Origin: Stagonosporopsis chrysanthemi
Taxonomy: Eukaryota; Ascomycota; Dothideomycetes; Pleosporales; Didymellaceae
DNA: 64,000 nucleotides
NCBI GenBank assembly: GCA_022560025.1
Contig: JAFISE010000126.1
Location: forward strand, 23,124-87,123
Direction: 5' to 3'
Under the pieces are notes generated by a model. The model did no database searches, was not told the DNA's origin, and saw only the letters and a program-made list of their open reading frames with translations. Position 1 is the first letter of the stretch. Every line of letters begins with the position of its first letter. Of the stretch, positions 16,848-28,400 are shown piece after piece. The position numbers were made by a program, and so were the translations under genes.

Positions 16848-18559
16848 ATGTCGGCCTCGACACACTCGAGCGCAACCGACGTTGAAGGCGGGAGCAGCGA
16901 TGCGCCGCAGGTCGAGGCGCTCTTCTTGATCAAGTTCGACAAGAAAGTCGGGTGGGTTGGGCGAGTACCCTCATGGCGCAGGCAGCGCTGACGTCTACAG
17001 CTACACCATCGCATGGAAGCGCACAGCCGGCGACACCAACCTCGACGGCGTCGAGTACAAGTCGCTGCCGTCGGGCCTGCACTCGCTTGCGAGCGACCTC
17101 GTCTACTTCACGCACGAGGGCTATGCCGGGCTGAGCGCGTTCGCCAGGGGCGATGCCAGCGAGGCGGACCGCAACGCCAATTTTGTCGCCGTAGGCATCC
17201 TGGTGCGGCGAGAGGGCTGGTCCGGCAGGCTGGGCAGAGGGTGGCTGCTGGCAGGCCGGCTGGAGAAGATTGCGGCCGCGCTGGCCCAGGACGAGACGCT
17301 GGCGCCGCTGGACGAGTTCTGGGCCGACCAGACCAGCCGCGCGAGCGCAAAGCACGCCGGCGGCAAGGGCTCCCACCGCGACCGCGCCATCTCGACTGTC
17401 ACGGCGGTCCCCAAGGACGAGGAGCGGCTGCCCGAGTACCACCCGGCGCTGGCCATCCTGCAGTACCTCGACCTGTTTGGCCCGCTGGTCTTCCGCCTGC
17501 AGCAGGCCGCCCTGCTCAGGAAGCGCATTCTGTTCGTTGGCAGTCCGCCCGTCAGGACCACGTGCGAGTTTGGTAGGCCTCTCACGCTGCCCTCGAGCAA
17601 TGGCCATGCTAACAGCCGCAGTCTACAACCTCTCCGTCCTCTCCAGCATCTCCCCGCGCGACGCCGAGCTCCTTGCACCCGGCACCGAAGACCTCCTCCG
17701 CCTGCCGTCCCTCTTCTCCATTGGCGTGCACGACATTCCCTATCTTGAGGAGCTGCGCAACCCCAAGGCTGGACACACACCGGGCAACGAGGCCGCCGAG
17801 GGCTGGGTCGCCTGCACCACCGACGAGATCATTGCGACCAAGCAAAAGCTGTACGACATTGTCGTCGAGATACCACACGCCAGCGACGCTCAGCCGCAGC
17901 ACCGTCACTGGCCAAAACTGCGCACAAGCGAGGGCGACGTCATCAAGGCCAGCCAGCGCGATGTCGCACGCTACAAGCTGCTGCACCGCGAGCTGTGGAA
18001 GCATCGCCAGCAGGCCACCGAGACCTTCCACGACGAAGACGAGCAGAACGAGGACGCAGCACCCCTGATATCTCACGACGAAATTGACGCCAAGCGCGCA
18101 GACGACGACTTCAACGACGCTTATGACGACACAGCAGTGGAGCCCACCACCTGGTCGCGGCTGGCATACCAGGGCTTCATGTGGTGGGCGAGCGCTGGCG
18201 AGCGCGACGCGTACACGACGGCAGAGCGTGAGCTTGACCGCGAGCTCGTTGGCGATATTTCAGCATACGAGGACTCGGTCGAGACAGCCGTCATCGCCTA
18301 CTTCCACCGCCAGTCATCTCTCATCATCAAAGTGCTGGCCCAGCTGATCGAGAGGGAGCACGAGAACGAAGAAAGAGAGGGTGAGGAGGGCGACGCGCTG
18401 TGGATCGACCGCGACGATCTTGGCAGGATGGGCCTCGATACCTGGAGTGAGGCGGACCGTGCATATGTGCAGGAGTTTGGTAGTCTGTACTTCGACCGGA
18501 GAGTCGAGATCAGAGGAAACGAGGTCGACTGCTGCGGCCTGAGAGTTCCGTTACTATAG
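16848..18559 (+). CDS. LCHN/DENND11-like protein (DUF4484/DUF2347), Anr2-type
   Basis: Exons are 16848-16951, 17001-17572 and 17622-18559, with two 49-bp introns, giving 537 residues. The N-terminus has the block typical of this DENN-related family: VEALFLIKFDKKVGYTIAWK, then GVEYKSLPSGLH, LVYFTHEGYAGLSAF and the AVGILV strand, followed by WLLAGRLEKIA. The middle has LPEYHPALAILQYLDLFGPLVF and KRILFVGSPPVR, followed by VYNLSVLSSI. The C-terminal half includes GVHDIPYL, a basic and acidic region, and a terminal segment with LYFDRRVEIRGNEVDCCGL. Vertebrate LCHN (DENND11) and yeast Anr2 are relatives. DENN proteins often act on Rab GTPases, but activity of this branch is not established. The start was chosen by family length; a longer N-terminus with a hydrophobic stretch is possible. 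Confidence 0.85.
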
Positions 18560-19028
18560 GCGCGCCTCAGGGCTGGTCCCAGGTCAGTAGGCACATGTAG
18601 TGTATGTGTACATACAAATCATCTTCCATTAGACCAAGGCGCACCTTGTCAGCTACTCTGCACCATCTTCAAATCATACGACACTCATTTGCTCATGGGC
18701 TGTTCCTCGCCGATATCGCAGCGCTGGGCTCGCGGAAGAGCCCCGCATTCTCTGACTTTTGCGCCAATGCGCGCCCCGCATCGTCATACGCCCTGCACGC
18801 ATGTCGGCGGCTTTACTCGCACGACGATTTTGTTCGCGATGATTCACAGCTCGTGACTCCTAATTCCAGCGCCTTTCTTTCCACCTCATCTTGCCCTCTG
18901 TATACCCCCCCTTTCCCCCGATAAACCCCAATCACCACTTGACTGTGACTGATTGATCCAACTGCCACTACTCACCCATCACGCAATTGAGTGCGCCAAT
19001 TGGCTGTTGAAACACACACAAAGCAAAG
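18560..19028. promoter_or_regulatory. Upstream region of the 2-isopropylmalate synthase gene
   Basis: These 469 bp lie between the LCHN-like stop and the LEU4-like start. The distal half reads as pyrimidine-rich leader sequence. A 106-codon frame at 18604-18924 shows no family resemblance and was not called. No clear Leu3-type CCGG-spaced palindrome was found by eye. Confidence 0.35.
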
Positions 19029-21057
19029 ATGCCTATGCTCGCGGAACCGTGGAAGAAGTACAAGGCGTTCAAGCCGCTGAACCTCCCAGACAGGCAATGG
19101 CCTAGCAAGACCATTGAGAAGCCGCCCAGGTGGCTGTCGACAGACTTGCGCGACGGCAACCAGAGCCTGGTCGACCCAATGGTCTGTTGAACTGTATGTG
19201 GTCGAGTTGTGCCATTCTGACGCTTCACAGGACGGCGAGCAGAAGTGGATGTATTTCCAGATGCTTACAAGACTCGGCTACAAGGAAATCGAGGTCTCGT
19301 TCCCCTCCGCCTCGCAGACCGACTTCGACTTCACACAGCGCCTCGTCCAGACTCCCGGTATAGTACCCGACGATGTCTGGCTGCAGGTTCTGTCGCCGTG
19401 CCGCAAAGAGCTCATCCGCCGCACCGTCGACTCCCTCAAGGGCGCAAAGAAGGCCATTCTCCACCTGTACCTCGCGACCAGCCCGTGCTTCCAGCAGATC
19501 GTCTTCAACATGAACGACGCAGAGACAATCGCTCTTGCCGTCGAGTGCACAAAATACGCGCGGTCCATCACAAAAGATGACCCAGAGCAGGCTGGCACCC
19601 AGTGGCATTACGAGTTCAGCCCCGAGACCTTCTCGGACTCGAAACCTGAATTTGCGCTGGAGGTCTGCGAGGCTGTCAAGGCGGCGTGGGAGCCCACAGT
19701 CGAGGACCCCATCATCTTCAACCTGCCCGCCACAGTCGAGATGGCCACACCCAACGTTTACGCCGATCAGATTGAGTTCTTCTGCAGGAATATCTCCGAG
19801 CGCGAGAAGATCTCCGTCTCTCTGCACCCCCACAACGACCGTGGCTGCGCCGTCGCAGCAGCAGAGCTTGCACAGATGGCTGGTGCAGACCGTGTAGAGG
19901 GCACCCTATTCGGCAACGGCGAGCGCACTGGAAACGTTGATCTCGTCACCCTCGGTCTGAATTTGTACACACAGGGCATCCACCCCAAGATCGATTTCTC
20001 CGACTTGAAGTCCATCATTGACATGGTCGAGACCTGCAACAAGATTCCCATCCACCCGCGTGCGCCGTACGGCGGTCAGCTTGTCGTGTGTGCTTTCTCC
20101 GGCTCGCATCAAGATGCCATCAAGAAGGGCTTCCAGAAGCGCAAGCAAGAGGGCGCAACCAACGAGTCGTACTGGCAGATTCCCTACCTCCCCCTCGATC
20201 CGCAGGACATTGGCCGCACATACGAAGCCATTATCCGCGTCAACTCACAATCCGGCAAGGGCGGCGTGGCCTGGATCATCCAGCGACAGCTGGAACTCGA
20301 CCTTCCCCGTGGTCTTCAAATCGCCTTTTCCAAGGTCGTACAAAAGGAGACGGATAATTTGGGCCGCGAGCTGCTGCCTACCGAGATCACCAAGCTGTTC
20401 GAAGAGGCCTACCACCTCAAGCGCAATCCGCGCTTCGGTCTGATCGACTACGACATCTTAGCCGACCGGTCCAAGACGCCCGAGCCCCCGCAGGAAGGCA
20501 AGACGAACAAAACCTCCAACCTGCGCCGTATTTTCCGCGGCGTGCTTGAGATCGACGGCCAGGAGCACAAGATCCAGGGCAGCGGCAACGGGGCCATTTC
20601 GTCGCTCGCCGACGCCCTGCGCGGCCTGGGCATCGAGCTCGACGTCGTCGATTACAACGAGCACACGATCGGCACGAACAAGGACGCCAAGGCCGCGACA
20701 TACATAGGGTGTGTGGTCGCGGGTGGCTCGCAGAAGGTGTGGGGCGTGGGCATCCACCACGACGTGGTGCAGGCGTCGCTGATAGCGCTGCTGAGCGCGG
20801 CTAGCTCGGTATGGGTGCACGACCAAGAGAGCATTTGGCGCACGTAAAACATTTTTTTCTAATCAGAATGCCAGTTTTTGTCTTCGAGACCCAGTACCCC
20901 GATTCCGTTCCGTCCTAAGCGATCTGACACCCTGGAGGTCAGCAGTCCCCTGAGAAATGGGGAGAGTGCGCAGAATGCGCAGAGTGGGAATGTCGTGGAT
21001 AAGTTGGAGGCCATGGTTAGTGGGGAGCAGGCGGATGTGAAGAGCGGTGGTGTTTGA
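19029..21057 (+). CDS. leu4: 2-isopropylmalate synthase (EC 2.3.3.13)
   Basis: Exons are 19029-19181, 19231-20808 and 20875-21057, giving 637 residues. The enzyme condenses acetyl-CoA with 2-oxoisovalerate, the first committed step of leucine biosynthesis. The HMGL-type TIM barrel shows the metal/substrate signature LRDGNQSL near residue 43, [12 protein letters not shown], the HxH pair in SLHPHNDRG, and [15 protein letters not shown]. The C-terminal LeuA regulatory (leucine feedback) domain is seen from about residue 460 ([21 protein letters not shown]). Reading straight through the last intron ends the protein at 20847. Splicing it restores [10 protein letters not shown], a C-terminal block known in other fungal enzymes. 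The start [12 protein letters not shown] matches the usual filamentous-fungal form, and no long mitochondrial presequence is apparent. Confidence 0.95.
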
Positions 21058-22068
21058 GTGCATGTCAAGAGTTTCACGTGAGTTTGTTCGACAATCACAT
21101 TTGCATTGCAGTGGGCTGGGGGCTTGGTGTTTAAAAGTTGCCTTGTAGGTTGATCAAACCACACATCGTTCCATCCTCCTCTCACAATCTTCTCTTTCCC
21201 ACACAGAGGAACCTCGTTTCTTGAAAAGAATCTGCAGTATATAACAAAACCCAAGATGTCTTCATCCATCCGTCATCCCACCATGATCGCTACGCTGGAA
21301 TGCTACAAAGACCTCCTCCGTCGGACCCGGGTAACTCGAGATCCACAGCCCAGTCCTACGGCCACATTCGACACCGGTCGCTCGCCCTACCGCTCCTGCT
21401 CCATTCAAAACGGCCTGATGGACGTCCGCCAGTCCGCACAACGAACATGCTACGCAGCCACCCAACCCCCACCCGCACTACCACCCGCTCTTTGCACCTC
21501 TCCACCAATTCTTCCTCCAATGCCCTCTGATCCTCCCCGAATCACTTTTTATGCCCTCCCACACCCAGTTGCCAATACACGCACGCCTAGCTGCTCTCCC
21601 ATACTTTCTACTGACAGATCTGCCAGCTCGGCACCCGCCTCCTTCACTTCCACAGGACCCCGCTTCCCCTTTTTCTCTCTCTTCTTTTCCTTCTCAAACG
21701 TGATGACTGCCCCTTGCCCAAGCGGTCATGTTTGGATATGTGGGATGCAGCGGCGGGATGGGCGAGGATATCGGGAAAGGTGCGAAATGACGGGGGACAA
21801 GGGGATGAGGAAATGTGGAAGAGGGATTCGAGGCGAAAGGGGAGGGGGACGGTAACCCAGAGGGCTGATTTGGGTTGGTGAAGCTGATGTTGGAGGCCAG
21901 CAGGATATGCATAGGGGATACGTATAGAAATGACTACGATGACTTCTGTCTGCTGTTCCAGTCAATTTACGCTAGTTTGGATCCTGATTAGATGCCTGCT
22001 TGGTGCTGTTTCATTGCGAGAAGGGCGCGTTCGAGAGGAGCCTGGATATCTGCTTGCGAATGCGTCTG
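21058..22068. other. Intergenic region with one doubtful open frame
   Basis: About 1 kb lies between convergent leu4 and the O-methyltransferase. It contains a plus-strand frame of 199 codons at 21256-21855, rich in Pro, Ser and Arg. That frame has no recognised domain and a composition like chance ORFs in this GC-rich DNA. Confidence 0.4.
21256..21855 (+). CDS. Doubtful small ORF (199 codons)
   Basis: The frame opens with ATG in an acceptable context (AAG before ATGTC) soon after an A-rich leader, and runs without introns. The product is Pro/Ser/Thr-rich in the first two thirds and Gly/Arg-rich at the end. It has one Phe/Ser-rich hydrophobic stretch (FPFFSLFFSFSNV) but no signal peptide. 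I recognise no family. It could be a species-specific gene, an upstream part of an unannotated transcript, or chance. Only expression or conservation data could decide. Confidence 0.2.
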   Translation: MSSSIRHPTMIATLECYKDLLRRTRVTRDPQPSPTATFDTGRSPYRSCSIQNGLMDVRQSAQRTCYAATQPPPALPPALCTSPPILPPMPSDPPRITFYALPHPVANTRTPSCSPILSTDRSASSAPASFTSTGPRFPFFSLFFSFSNVMTAPCPSGHVWICGMQRRDGRGYRERCEMTGDKGMRKCGRGIRGERGGGR

Positions 22069-23423
22069 TCACCGCCACTGATCCTGATATCTCCTTTTCG
22101 CAATGATAACACTATCATCAAATTTCGTAAACTTCCGTATCTCCACAATCTCCAGCCCTGCCTGATCAATGATCCACCGCCAATGCTTCTCCCTCCTCTC
22201 CTGCGCGTCAAACATCGCCTTCATCGCCAGGCTGAGCGCGGCCGTGTAGTCGACGCCAGGAGCGATGGCATCGGGCTTCTCGTCTGGCAGAGTTTTGTCG
22301 TCAATGTAGATCCTGCTGTTAGGGTTGTCCAGAAGCGCCGGCAGATGCATTTGCAGGATCTGGATGCACGTGGTATCGTCGAAGTTGTGCAGGACCTGAC
22401 GGAAGTAGTATGCTCGCGCATCTGCATACGTTAGTGCTGCAGTCATGACGCACGTAAGATGGAAGCAGACTTACTGTGTACTGGTTGCTCAGTCAGAAAG
22501 TCATGCGCCATCAGTTCCATACCCTCGACCTTGAGTGCTTTTTCGAGCACCGCAGGCCGTTCTTGGAGGACGATGCGGCCCGTGAGGTTTGGAAAGGCTT
22601 TCTTTAGAGCAGCGCACTGCGAGCCATTTCCACCTCCGACATCAACAAACACGACGTCTTCGGGTCTGGTACCGTGTGCAACCTCGGTCTCGAAAGAAAT
22701 TGCGTCTAGCCAGGTTGGGAGCATGGCGAACTGTGCCTCCATGAATCGGTGGAAAGCGCCCTGCTGGATGGGATGCGTCTCCATCCACGTGTAGAAGTCC
22801 TCCTCGCTGTGCTGCCCGATCTTGAAGGCCGTCTTACTTCCTTGAGGGTCGCCAATCACTTTGTTCAGTGCAATGAAGGCTGGAGCACAGTTGTCATGAC
22901 TGTACGGGGTCAGTGAACGTTTTGGATAGCTTGTCGAGCGACTGACAAGTGAGTAACAGCATCGTTAAACAGTGGTAAGAGAAGCATATGTGTCAGGGGT
23001 GTGGCTTTGTAGAGTCCCGGGCTTGCTTCAACGGCCATGTCCTGGGTGCACAGATAGTCAAGCACAGATTCGAGAATTGCCTTAGGCAACCCCGTCGTCT
23101 GCGCGATGTTCTCCAGATGGGCCCCCTCATCGCTATTCGCGAGAGCGCTAAATATGCCACGATCCTGTCCTATTCGTGCGGTGACAAGCGGGAGAGGCTA
23201 GGGGTGGGTCAGTGGTCGCAGGTGTTACAGTGCCGCAACAGCCACTCACGCCATACACCAAACGCTGCATGGTTTCGAAAGGCTCCTCCACCGCTGCCGT
23301 AGCCCTGAATGCCAGCTTCTGGAAGTCACGTTTTTGTGCATCGTCCTGAAAGTAGGAGCTAGGATCGGCAGCCAGGAGCTGCAGCTGCTCGATTAGAGTC
23401 CGCGGATCGGCTTGCGACGTCAT
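22069..23423 (-). CDS. SAM-dependent O-methyltransferase (family 2, COMT-like)
   Basis: Exons on the minus strand are 23423-23250, 23197-22947, 22899-22475 and 22421-22069, with introns of 52, 47 and 53 bp, giving 400 residues. An N-terminal helical dimerisation part (EEPFETMQRLVYG, HLENIAQTTGLP) precedes the Rossmann methyltransferase domain. The SAM-binding glycine motif VDVGGGNGSQ lies near residue 246, followed by LQERPAVLEKA. The catalytic-helix region YYFRQVLHNFDD carries the expected His. The C-terminal FTKFDDSVIIAKR strand is intact. Enzymes of this type methylate hydroxyls of phenolic or polyketide-like compounds in fungal secondary metabolism. No polyketide or peptide synthase is nearby, so the substrate is unknown. 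An in-frame upstream ATG at 23621 exists but adds sequence unlike the family. The next gene is divergent. Confidence 0.9.
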
Positions 23424-23836
23424 GTTCGAGGTTGTACAGGGTCGTGATTTGGCAATCAGTCGGTTGGTGCAGCTCAAGAGGTGGGGATTACTTGAAATAG
23501 GAACGTGGGAGGCCCCAGTAGTGTCATCGCTCCAAGAAGGAAAGCGCGCCCTGCAGCGAGACCAACTAGGCTGCTTCGACCCGTTCTGCAATCCTTCGCG
23601 TGCTCCCAAGTCCCGTGCCATGCGTGTACCGACGACCAGGGCGAATTAAAAGGCGGATTCGTGCACTCCTACGCGCAATGGCTGCTCCTCCTCTTCCGCT
23701 GATGCTTGTGATTTACCGTGTCCACGGAACAGCGCTTGTACTGCAATGCAAACGTGAAAATCGCCCCAGAGCGCAACTCCTGCTGCTCTGACCGTCTTCA
23801 TGGTGGTCTAGGCTGCGCTTCCCTGTTCGATTGTAG
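23424..23836. promoter_or_regulatory. Divergent intergenic region between O-methyltransferase and PTH11-like gene
   Basis: The 413-bp spacer lies between two start codons and must contain both promoters. No coding sequence or specific site was recognised. Confidence 0.35.
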
Positions 23837-24996
23837 ATGGATACTCGCAGTCCGCGGTTTGGCCCAATTCCCGATCGAGGGCCCGCACTCATTGTCATGA
23901 TGTGGACGCTCACGGTCCTATCTTTGCTTACCCTCGTTCTTCGCTTGGTCTTCCGTGCGCGCAAGAAGCAGATCGGATGGGAGGACATATTTATGGGTAC
24001 AACTTGGGTATGCTGAGCTTGAACACTGTTGGGAGGATGCTGATAAACCCGAGCTGTGTTTCGTAGGCTGGTCCTCGGTATTGACATTATACGCGAACCG
24101 CGGAGGATGTCAGCACATCTGGGATGTGCAAGAGCGCGGAATCGACAACCTTGCGAGAGTAATTTTGTTGAACTGGACGTCTCAAATATTCGGCATAGTT
24201 GGTGTTGCGACGGGCAAAATCTCAATCTCGGCAATGCTTCTGCACATTATGCGAGACGGCGGATGGAAGTGGCAGCGCATCTATCTCTGGACCGTCACTA
24301 TCGTCTTGACGAGCTGCGTGGCAATCTCTTGCTCGCTGCTCACCTTCCTGCAGTGCCAGCCACCAAGTCGCTTGTGGGACACGCGGATTGAGGGCACCTG
24401 CATAGACCCCAAGGTCATGGCGGCTTACGGGATCTTCACTGGGTGTAAGTCAACCACCCAGTGGACGCCCTCTGAGTAGAGCTCACACAATAACAGCGTT
24501 CTTTACCTTCGCTGATGCCAGTCTTGCGATCATACCTCTTAGCGTCTTTTCGAGACTCCGTATCAGCATGCTTCAGCGTATTCAGCTATCCATCGTCTTC
24601 GGTCTGAACATCTTGACCTCGATATGCTCCGGCATCAAGACCCAATACCTCGCTGAGCTTAGCAATCGCACCGATCAGACGTGGGCAACATACGACATTT
24701 TCGCATGGGTCACAGCTGAGCTGTTCCTGCTGATTGTGTGCGGTACGGTACCCACTCTGTACCCTCTGTTACGCGGTATACAGGCGCTCCTGGCCTTAAT
24801 CAGGAGCAACGTGGGGCGGCACTCATCCTCAAGTGAGGAGACATCGAAGCAACCCGATGACATCTTGACTGTGGGGCAGCTCAGAATGCGTATGAGGAGG
24901 GAGTCGACGATGTTGCCATCGGACGAGAGCCGGACTGAGGCCCAGCCGAACGACGATAACCGCGAGTGGCGGATCCGGACGAGAGCACAGCAGTGA
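23837..24996 (+). CDS. PTH11/rhodopsin-domain integral membrane protein
   Basis: Preferred exons are 23837-24007, 24054-24444 and 24497-24996, giving 353 residues. About seven hydrophobic helices are visible. The first is LIVMMWTLTVLSLLTLVLRL, followed by the charged RARKKQIGWEDIF turn typical of the fungal rhodopsin-domain family (PF20684). Further marks are RGGCQHIWDV, ISISAMLLHI, the QCQPPSRLWD loop with its conserved Cys, FFTFADASLAIIPL, and a last helix near LFLLIVCGTVPTLYPLL. The C-terminal 80 residues are hydrophilic and Ser/Arg-rich. Pth11-like receptors of this family sense surfaces or nutrients in some plant pathogens; most members have no known role. The first intron is uncertain: a donor at 23997 with acceptor 24066 would also keep the frame but shortens the second helix. 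Confidence 0.8.
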
Positions 24997-25460
24997 ACGC
25001 TGGAAGATTGAGGCGCACATTCGAGAAAGACTATCAATGCCAGGATAAGTGGTCTCGCAAACCCTGGATGATTCGGAGAAGGCATCTCCAGCGAGCGCAT
25101 GGTGATGATACTATGCCCGATGCGTAGCGAGCACATATCATGGCATAATTAGATACACTACTCGGAATCGTTTGAGATGAAAATGCATCGCACATGTTGT
25201 TGACTGCAACATATAAGGGGGAAAGGGTGAGGGGAGAACATAGAGCTGTAAAAGAACGGCGGACGTGATGTAAATCCGCAGACGCTAGAAGTAGCGCACC
25301 AAGTCGACCGTCCAGTCACAAGGCTTTGAGCGCCTCCTTGCTTCACGCTCGATCGCACGCTCAGAAGATGCATAGATGAACAAATATCTAAATTGGGTTA
25401 TGAATCCTGGCGTCAACGATATACGCCTGCAAATGCAACAAATCAACTACTGCTTTTAGT
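24997..25460. other. Convergent intergenic region
   Basis: These 464 bp lie between the 3' ends of the PTH11-like gene and UTP10. Only 3' untranslated sequence is expected, and no other feature was seen. Confidence 0.4.
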
Positions 25461-28400
25461 CTACTGCAACATACCCTCGAGATCCTCTCCCAGAATCTCC
25501 TCCACAGACGTGATCCACCTCTGTGTCTCCCGCTCCACCATCTCATCGTCGTCTTCTCTGAGCTCGCTGATGAATGGCAACATCTCCGGAAGCAGACCTA
25601 GCCACTCTTCGCCCAGCCTCTTGGTCAGGCTCTGCTCGCACAGCACCGTCGCAAGTCGTGTGTGCGCTTCCTCATCGCGCATGCTCTTGAGCAGTACGGC
25701 GTTCATCTCGCGGTGATTGTCGAGGGAGGATGAAGAAGCGGCAGCCAGCTCGGTAATGGTTGGAATGACGTCTGATGTGATGTCCTCAGCTACGGTGATG
25801 GTGAGAAGCTTGAGCAGTGGCCTCATGATAACACCATAGTGAGAGGGAGCTTGCCAGAAGCCGTCCTGATCGTGCTGGAAGGTCTTCTGTAGTGCTGAGA
25901 GCACCACGCTGCGCAGCTGTGAGCTTGCGTCTTCGCCAACAAGCCGGTTGAGCAGTTTGGCAACATGATCGAGAATGTAGCTTGAGTAAGTTGTGACAAT
26001 GGACTGGCGATGTTAGCTATGTGAACATGACAAATGACGATTAGAGCATACCTTGAACTTATCGAAGAAGGCGGCGAGGAAGCGGTAGAATGTGATGGCA
26101 CGCTCAGGCTTCGTGCTGACTGGACCTTCCTGGTCGACGAGCTGTACGAAGAATGGGCGGAAGGTAGCATCGTTAAGCTTCAGTACCATCGCGACCACCG
26201 ACTCGACAAGAGTGCTCTCAAGCTGCTCGATCTCTTCCTCGTCGAACTCGGCATCTTCCTGTGAGCTAATTGCCGCTCGCAAATTGAAGCTCGATAAAAC
26301 CAGGGTGAAGAGTGCAGAGCTGGACTTGATGAGCTTGGCCTTCGTCTGAACGTCAATTGTGGAGCGAAGAAGCTCGAGGTGCTCTAGCGATGCATCGAAG
26401 CCCTCAGAAACAGCGTGTGACCATGTAGACTGGATGGCAGCGAAGACCTCCTGTGCGCCAAGGTGCTCGGACACGCTCTGATAGAAAGCGCGGCGGCTCT
26501 CGTCGCAAGCATCTTCAAGACTAGCAGCAGCAGATCTGTGCGATAATTGCAGAGCGGTATTGAGATAATCGCGCGAGAACATGTAGCCGAGTCTCTCAAC
26601 AATGTCCGAGATAAGCGTGTACACTGCGTTGTGCAAACCAACGTTCTCCTCGTCGATAGCCTTGGAGAGGTAGTCGAACGCGACAGGCAGTACACTTGGT
26701 AGGAAAGAGATAAACTCATCCTCCAAGACATCCACAATCGAAGTCAGACACAACAAAGAGAGGACACGGACTCTGTCATCGTTGTGTGATAACGACTGTG
26801 GGCCAGCAATGGTTTGTGCAACTGAAGCGACAGCAGACGAATCCCTCTTGCCGAAGCGTTCCACTATGCTGTCGATACAGCTGACAGAGATGATCTTCGC
26901 GTCCAGGGACTTGGACTGTTGCAGGACATTTTCGACACTAGGCAAGAAGGAGACCAAAGCTTGTACAGATTGACGATCGTTCTGAACGACTGAAGCGGCG
27001 CGCGCCTGGACAGACTTGATAGCTGCAACTTGCACTTGGACATCTGCTTTGGCGAGGAGCAACTCGGCTGATTTGATAAGCTCAGCAGATGGGAGAAGAT
27101 CCAAAGTTCGAGCAAGCACACGACTACAGCCCTCGTAGAGCTTAGGTGTTGATGTGACTTGCTTCGAGATCTGTATGGTAACCTCGACAATGCTGGCAAA
27201 GATATCACGAGGCTTGCTGTTATCAGATTTGCGTCTAAACGCCTTGCTGACGTGTGCGCGAAGTCTTTCATCCGCGGCGAGGTCTGCAAGACACGAAAGC
27301 AAGTTCTGGATAGCAGACTCCACCTCAACAGGCTTCTTTTCGTTCAGGCCAAACAGTGTATCCGAGACCTTGCGCTTAGGTCCAGCGGCATCTGCCACCA
27401 AGTCGAGATAGCCCTTGATAGCGTCGAACGTATGGATGGGTTCGAAGACGAGCAGGAGCTCGGTCGAGAATCTACGCTGTGTCTTCGTGTTGTGGTAACG
27501 GTCAGCAAGTAGGGCGATGATAGCGGACAGAGAGTCTTCAGGACCGAGGGTGCGGGCAAGCTCAGAGAATAGCTTGAGTCTGCGGTGCAGCGGAATGTGC
27601 TCGAAGGCCGCAGTGAAGCTCAACAGCAAGTCTGACACTCCGGTCAGGAAATTCTTGTGCTTTGCGCGTAGAGAAGCAGCTAACTGCGGCACGACACGCG
27701 AAATAGTCTTGTCAACGACCTGAGCTGAGTAGTCGTCTTGCTGGCGAAGTAGAGTTGAGCCGATGAAAGTAAAGATGGGCATCAAATTGTGGAGAATCAG
27801 ATCCGGGACCCATGTCGCGAGGTTGGAAATCAACAGAAGGGCGCTGTTCTGCACTTGTGGGCTCGTAGAGTGTCGGATGGCGTCAATAAGCAGATCAGCG
27901 CGGACTGCGGTCTGGTACTCGGTCGTCTCGGGGTGCTCCTTGAAGAAGTTCACCATGGGTGTGAGTGCACCAAGGATCATGCTCTGCAGATAGACCAGCT
28001 CGGAACCAGACTGTTGCTTGAGAGGCTGGAGATCGCCAAAGATGTTGAACAGACTTCTGAAAAGCTCCGGGTGCGAGCCGGGGTTGGAACCTTCGATCAA
28101 CTCTAGCACCAGGGTAAGACGCCGCAGCAAGCGTTGGAGCTCGTCTGCCGATGAGACGTCTACTCGGGCCATCTCGTTACGGCTTGTCCGTCTCCTCTTC
28201 TTGGTGGGCGGTCCTTCAGGCATCTGCAATGCTGAAGGAACGCTGTCGAGGAACGTGATGAGTGTGGTAGAGTCGAGTTTAACGTTGCGTAAAGTGTCGA
28301 GGGCGCGCTCCCGGCAAAGCTGGTCGAAAAGTTCAGTGCTCTCATTGAGCGACAAGTCCAGCAGAGTCGGAGCCAATGAGAGCTTTGCATCACCCTTGAG

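Noticed and set aside
17121..17780. Long frames in other phases over the LCHN-like gene
   Set aside because: They cross the supported exon-intron boundaries and lack family motifs.
18604..18924. 106-codon frame as a possible upstream presequence exon of leu4
   Set aside because: Although basic and Ser-rich, it ends before leu4 with no good donor joined in frame. Known fungal enzymes start at MPMLAEP-like sequence.
22069..24996. Secondary-metabolite gene cluster around the O-methyltransferase
   Set aside because: No polyketide synthase, peptide synthetase, terpene cyclase or P450 is present. Neighbours are leucine biosynthesis and UTP10.
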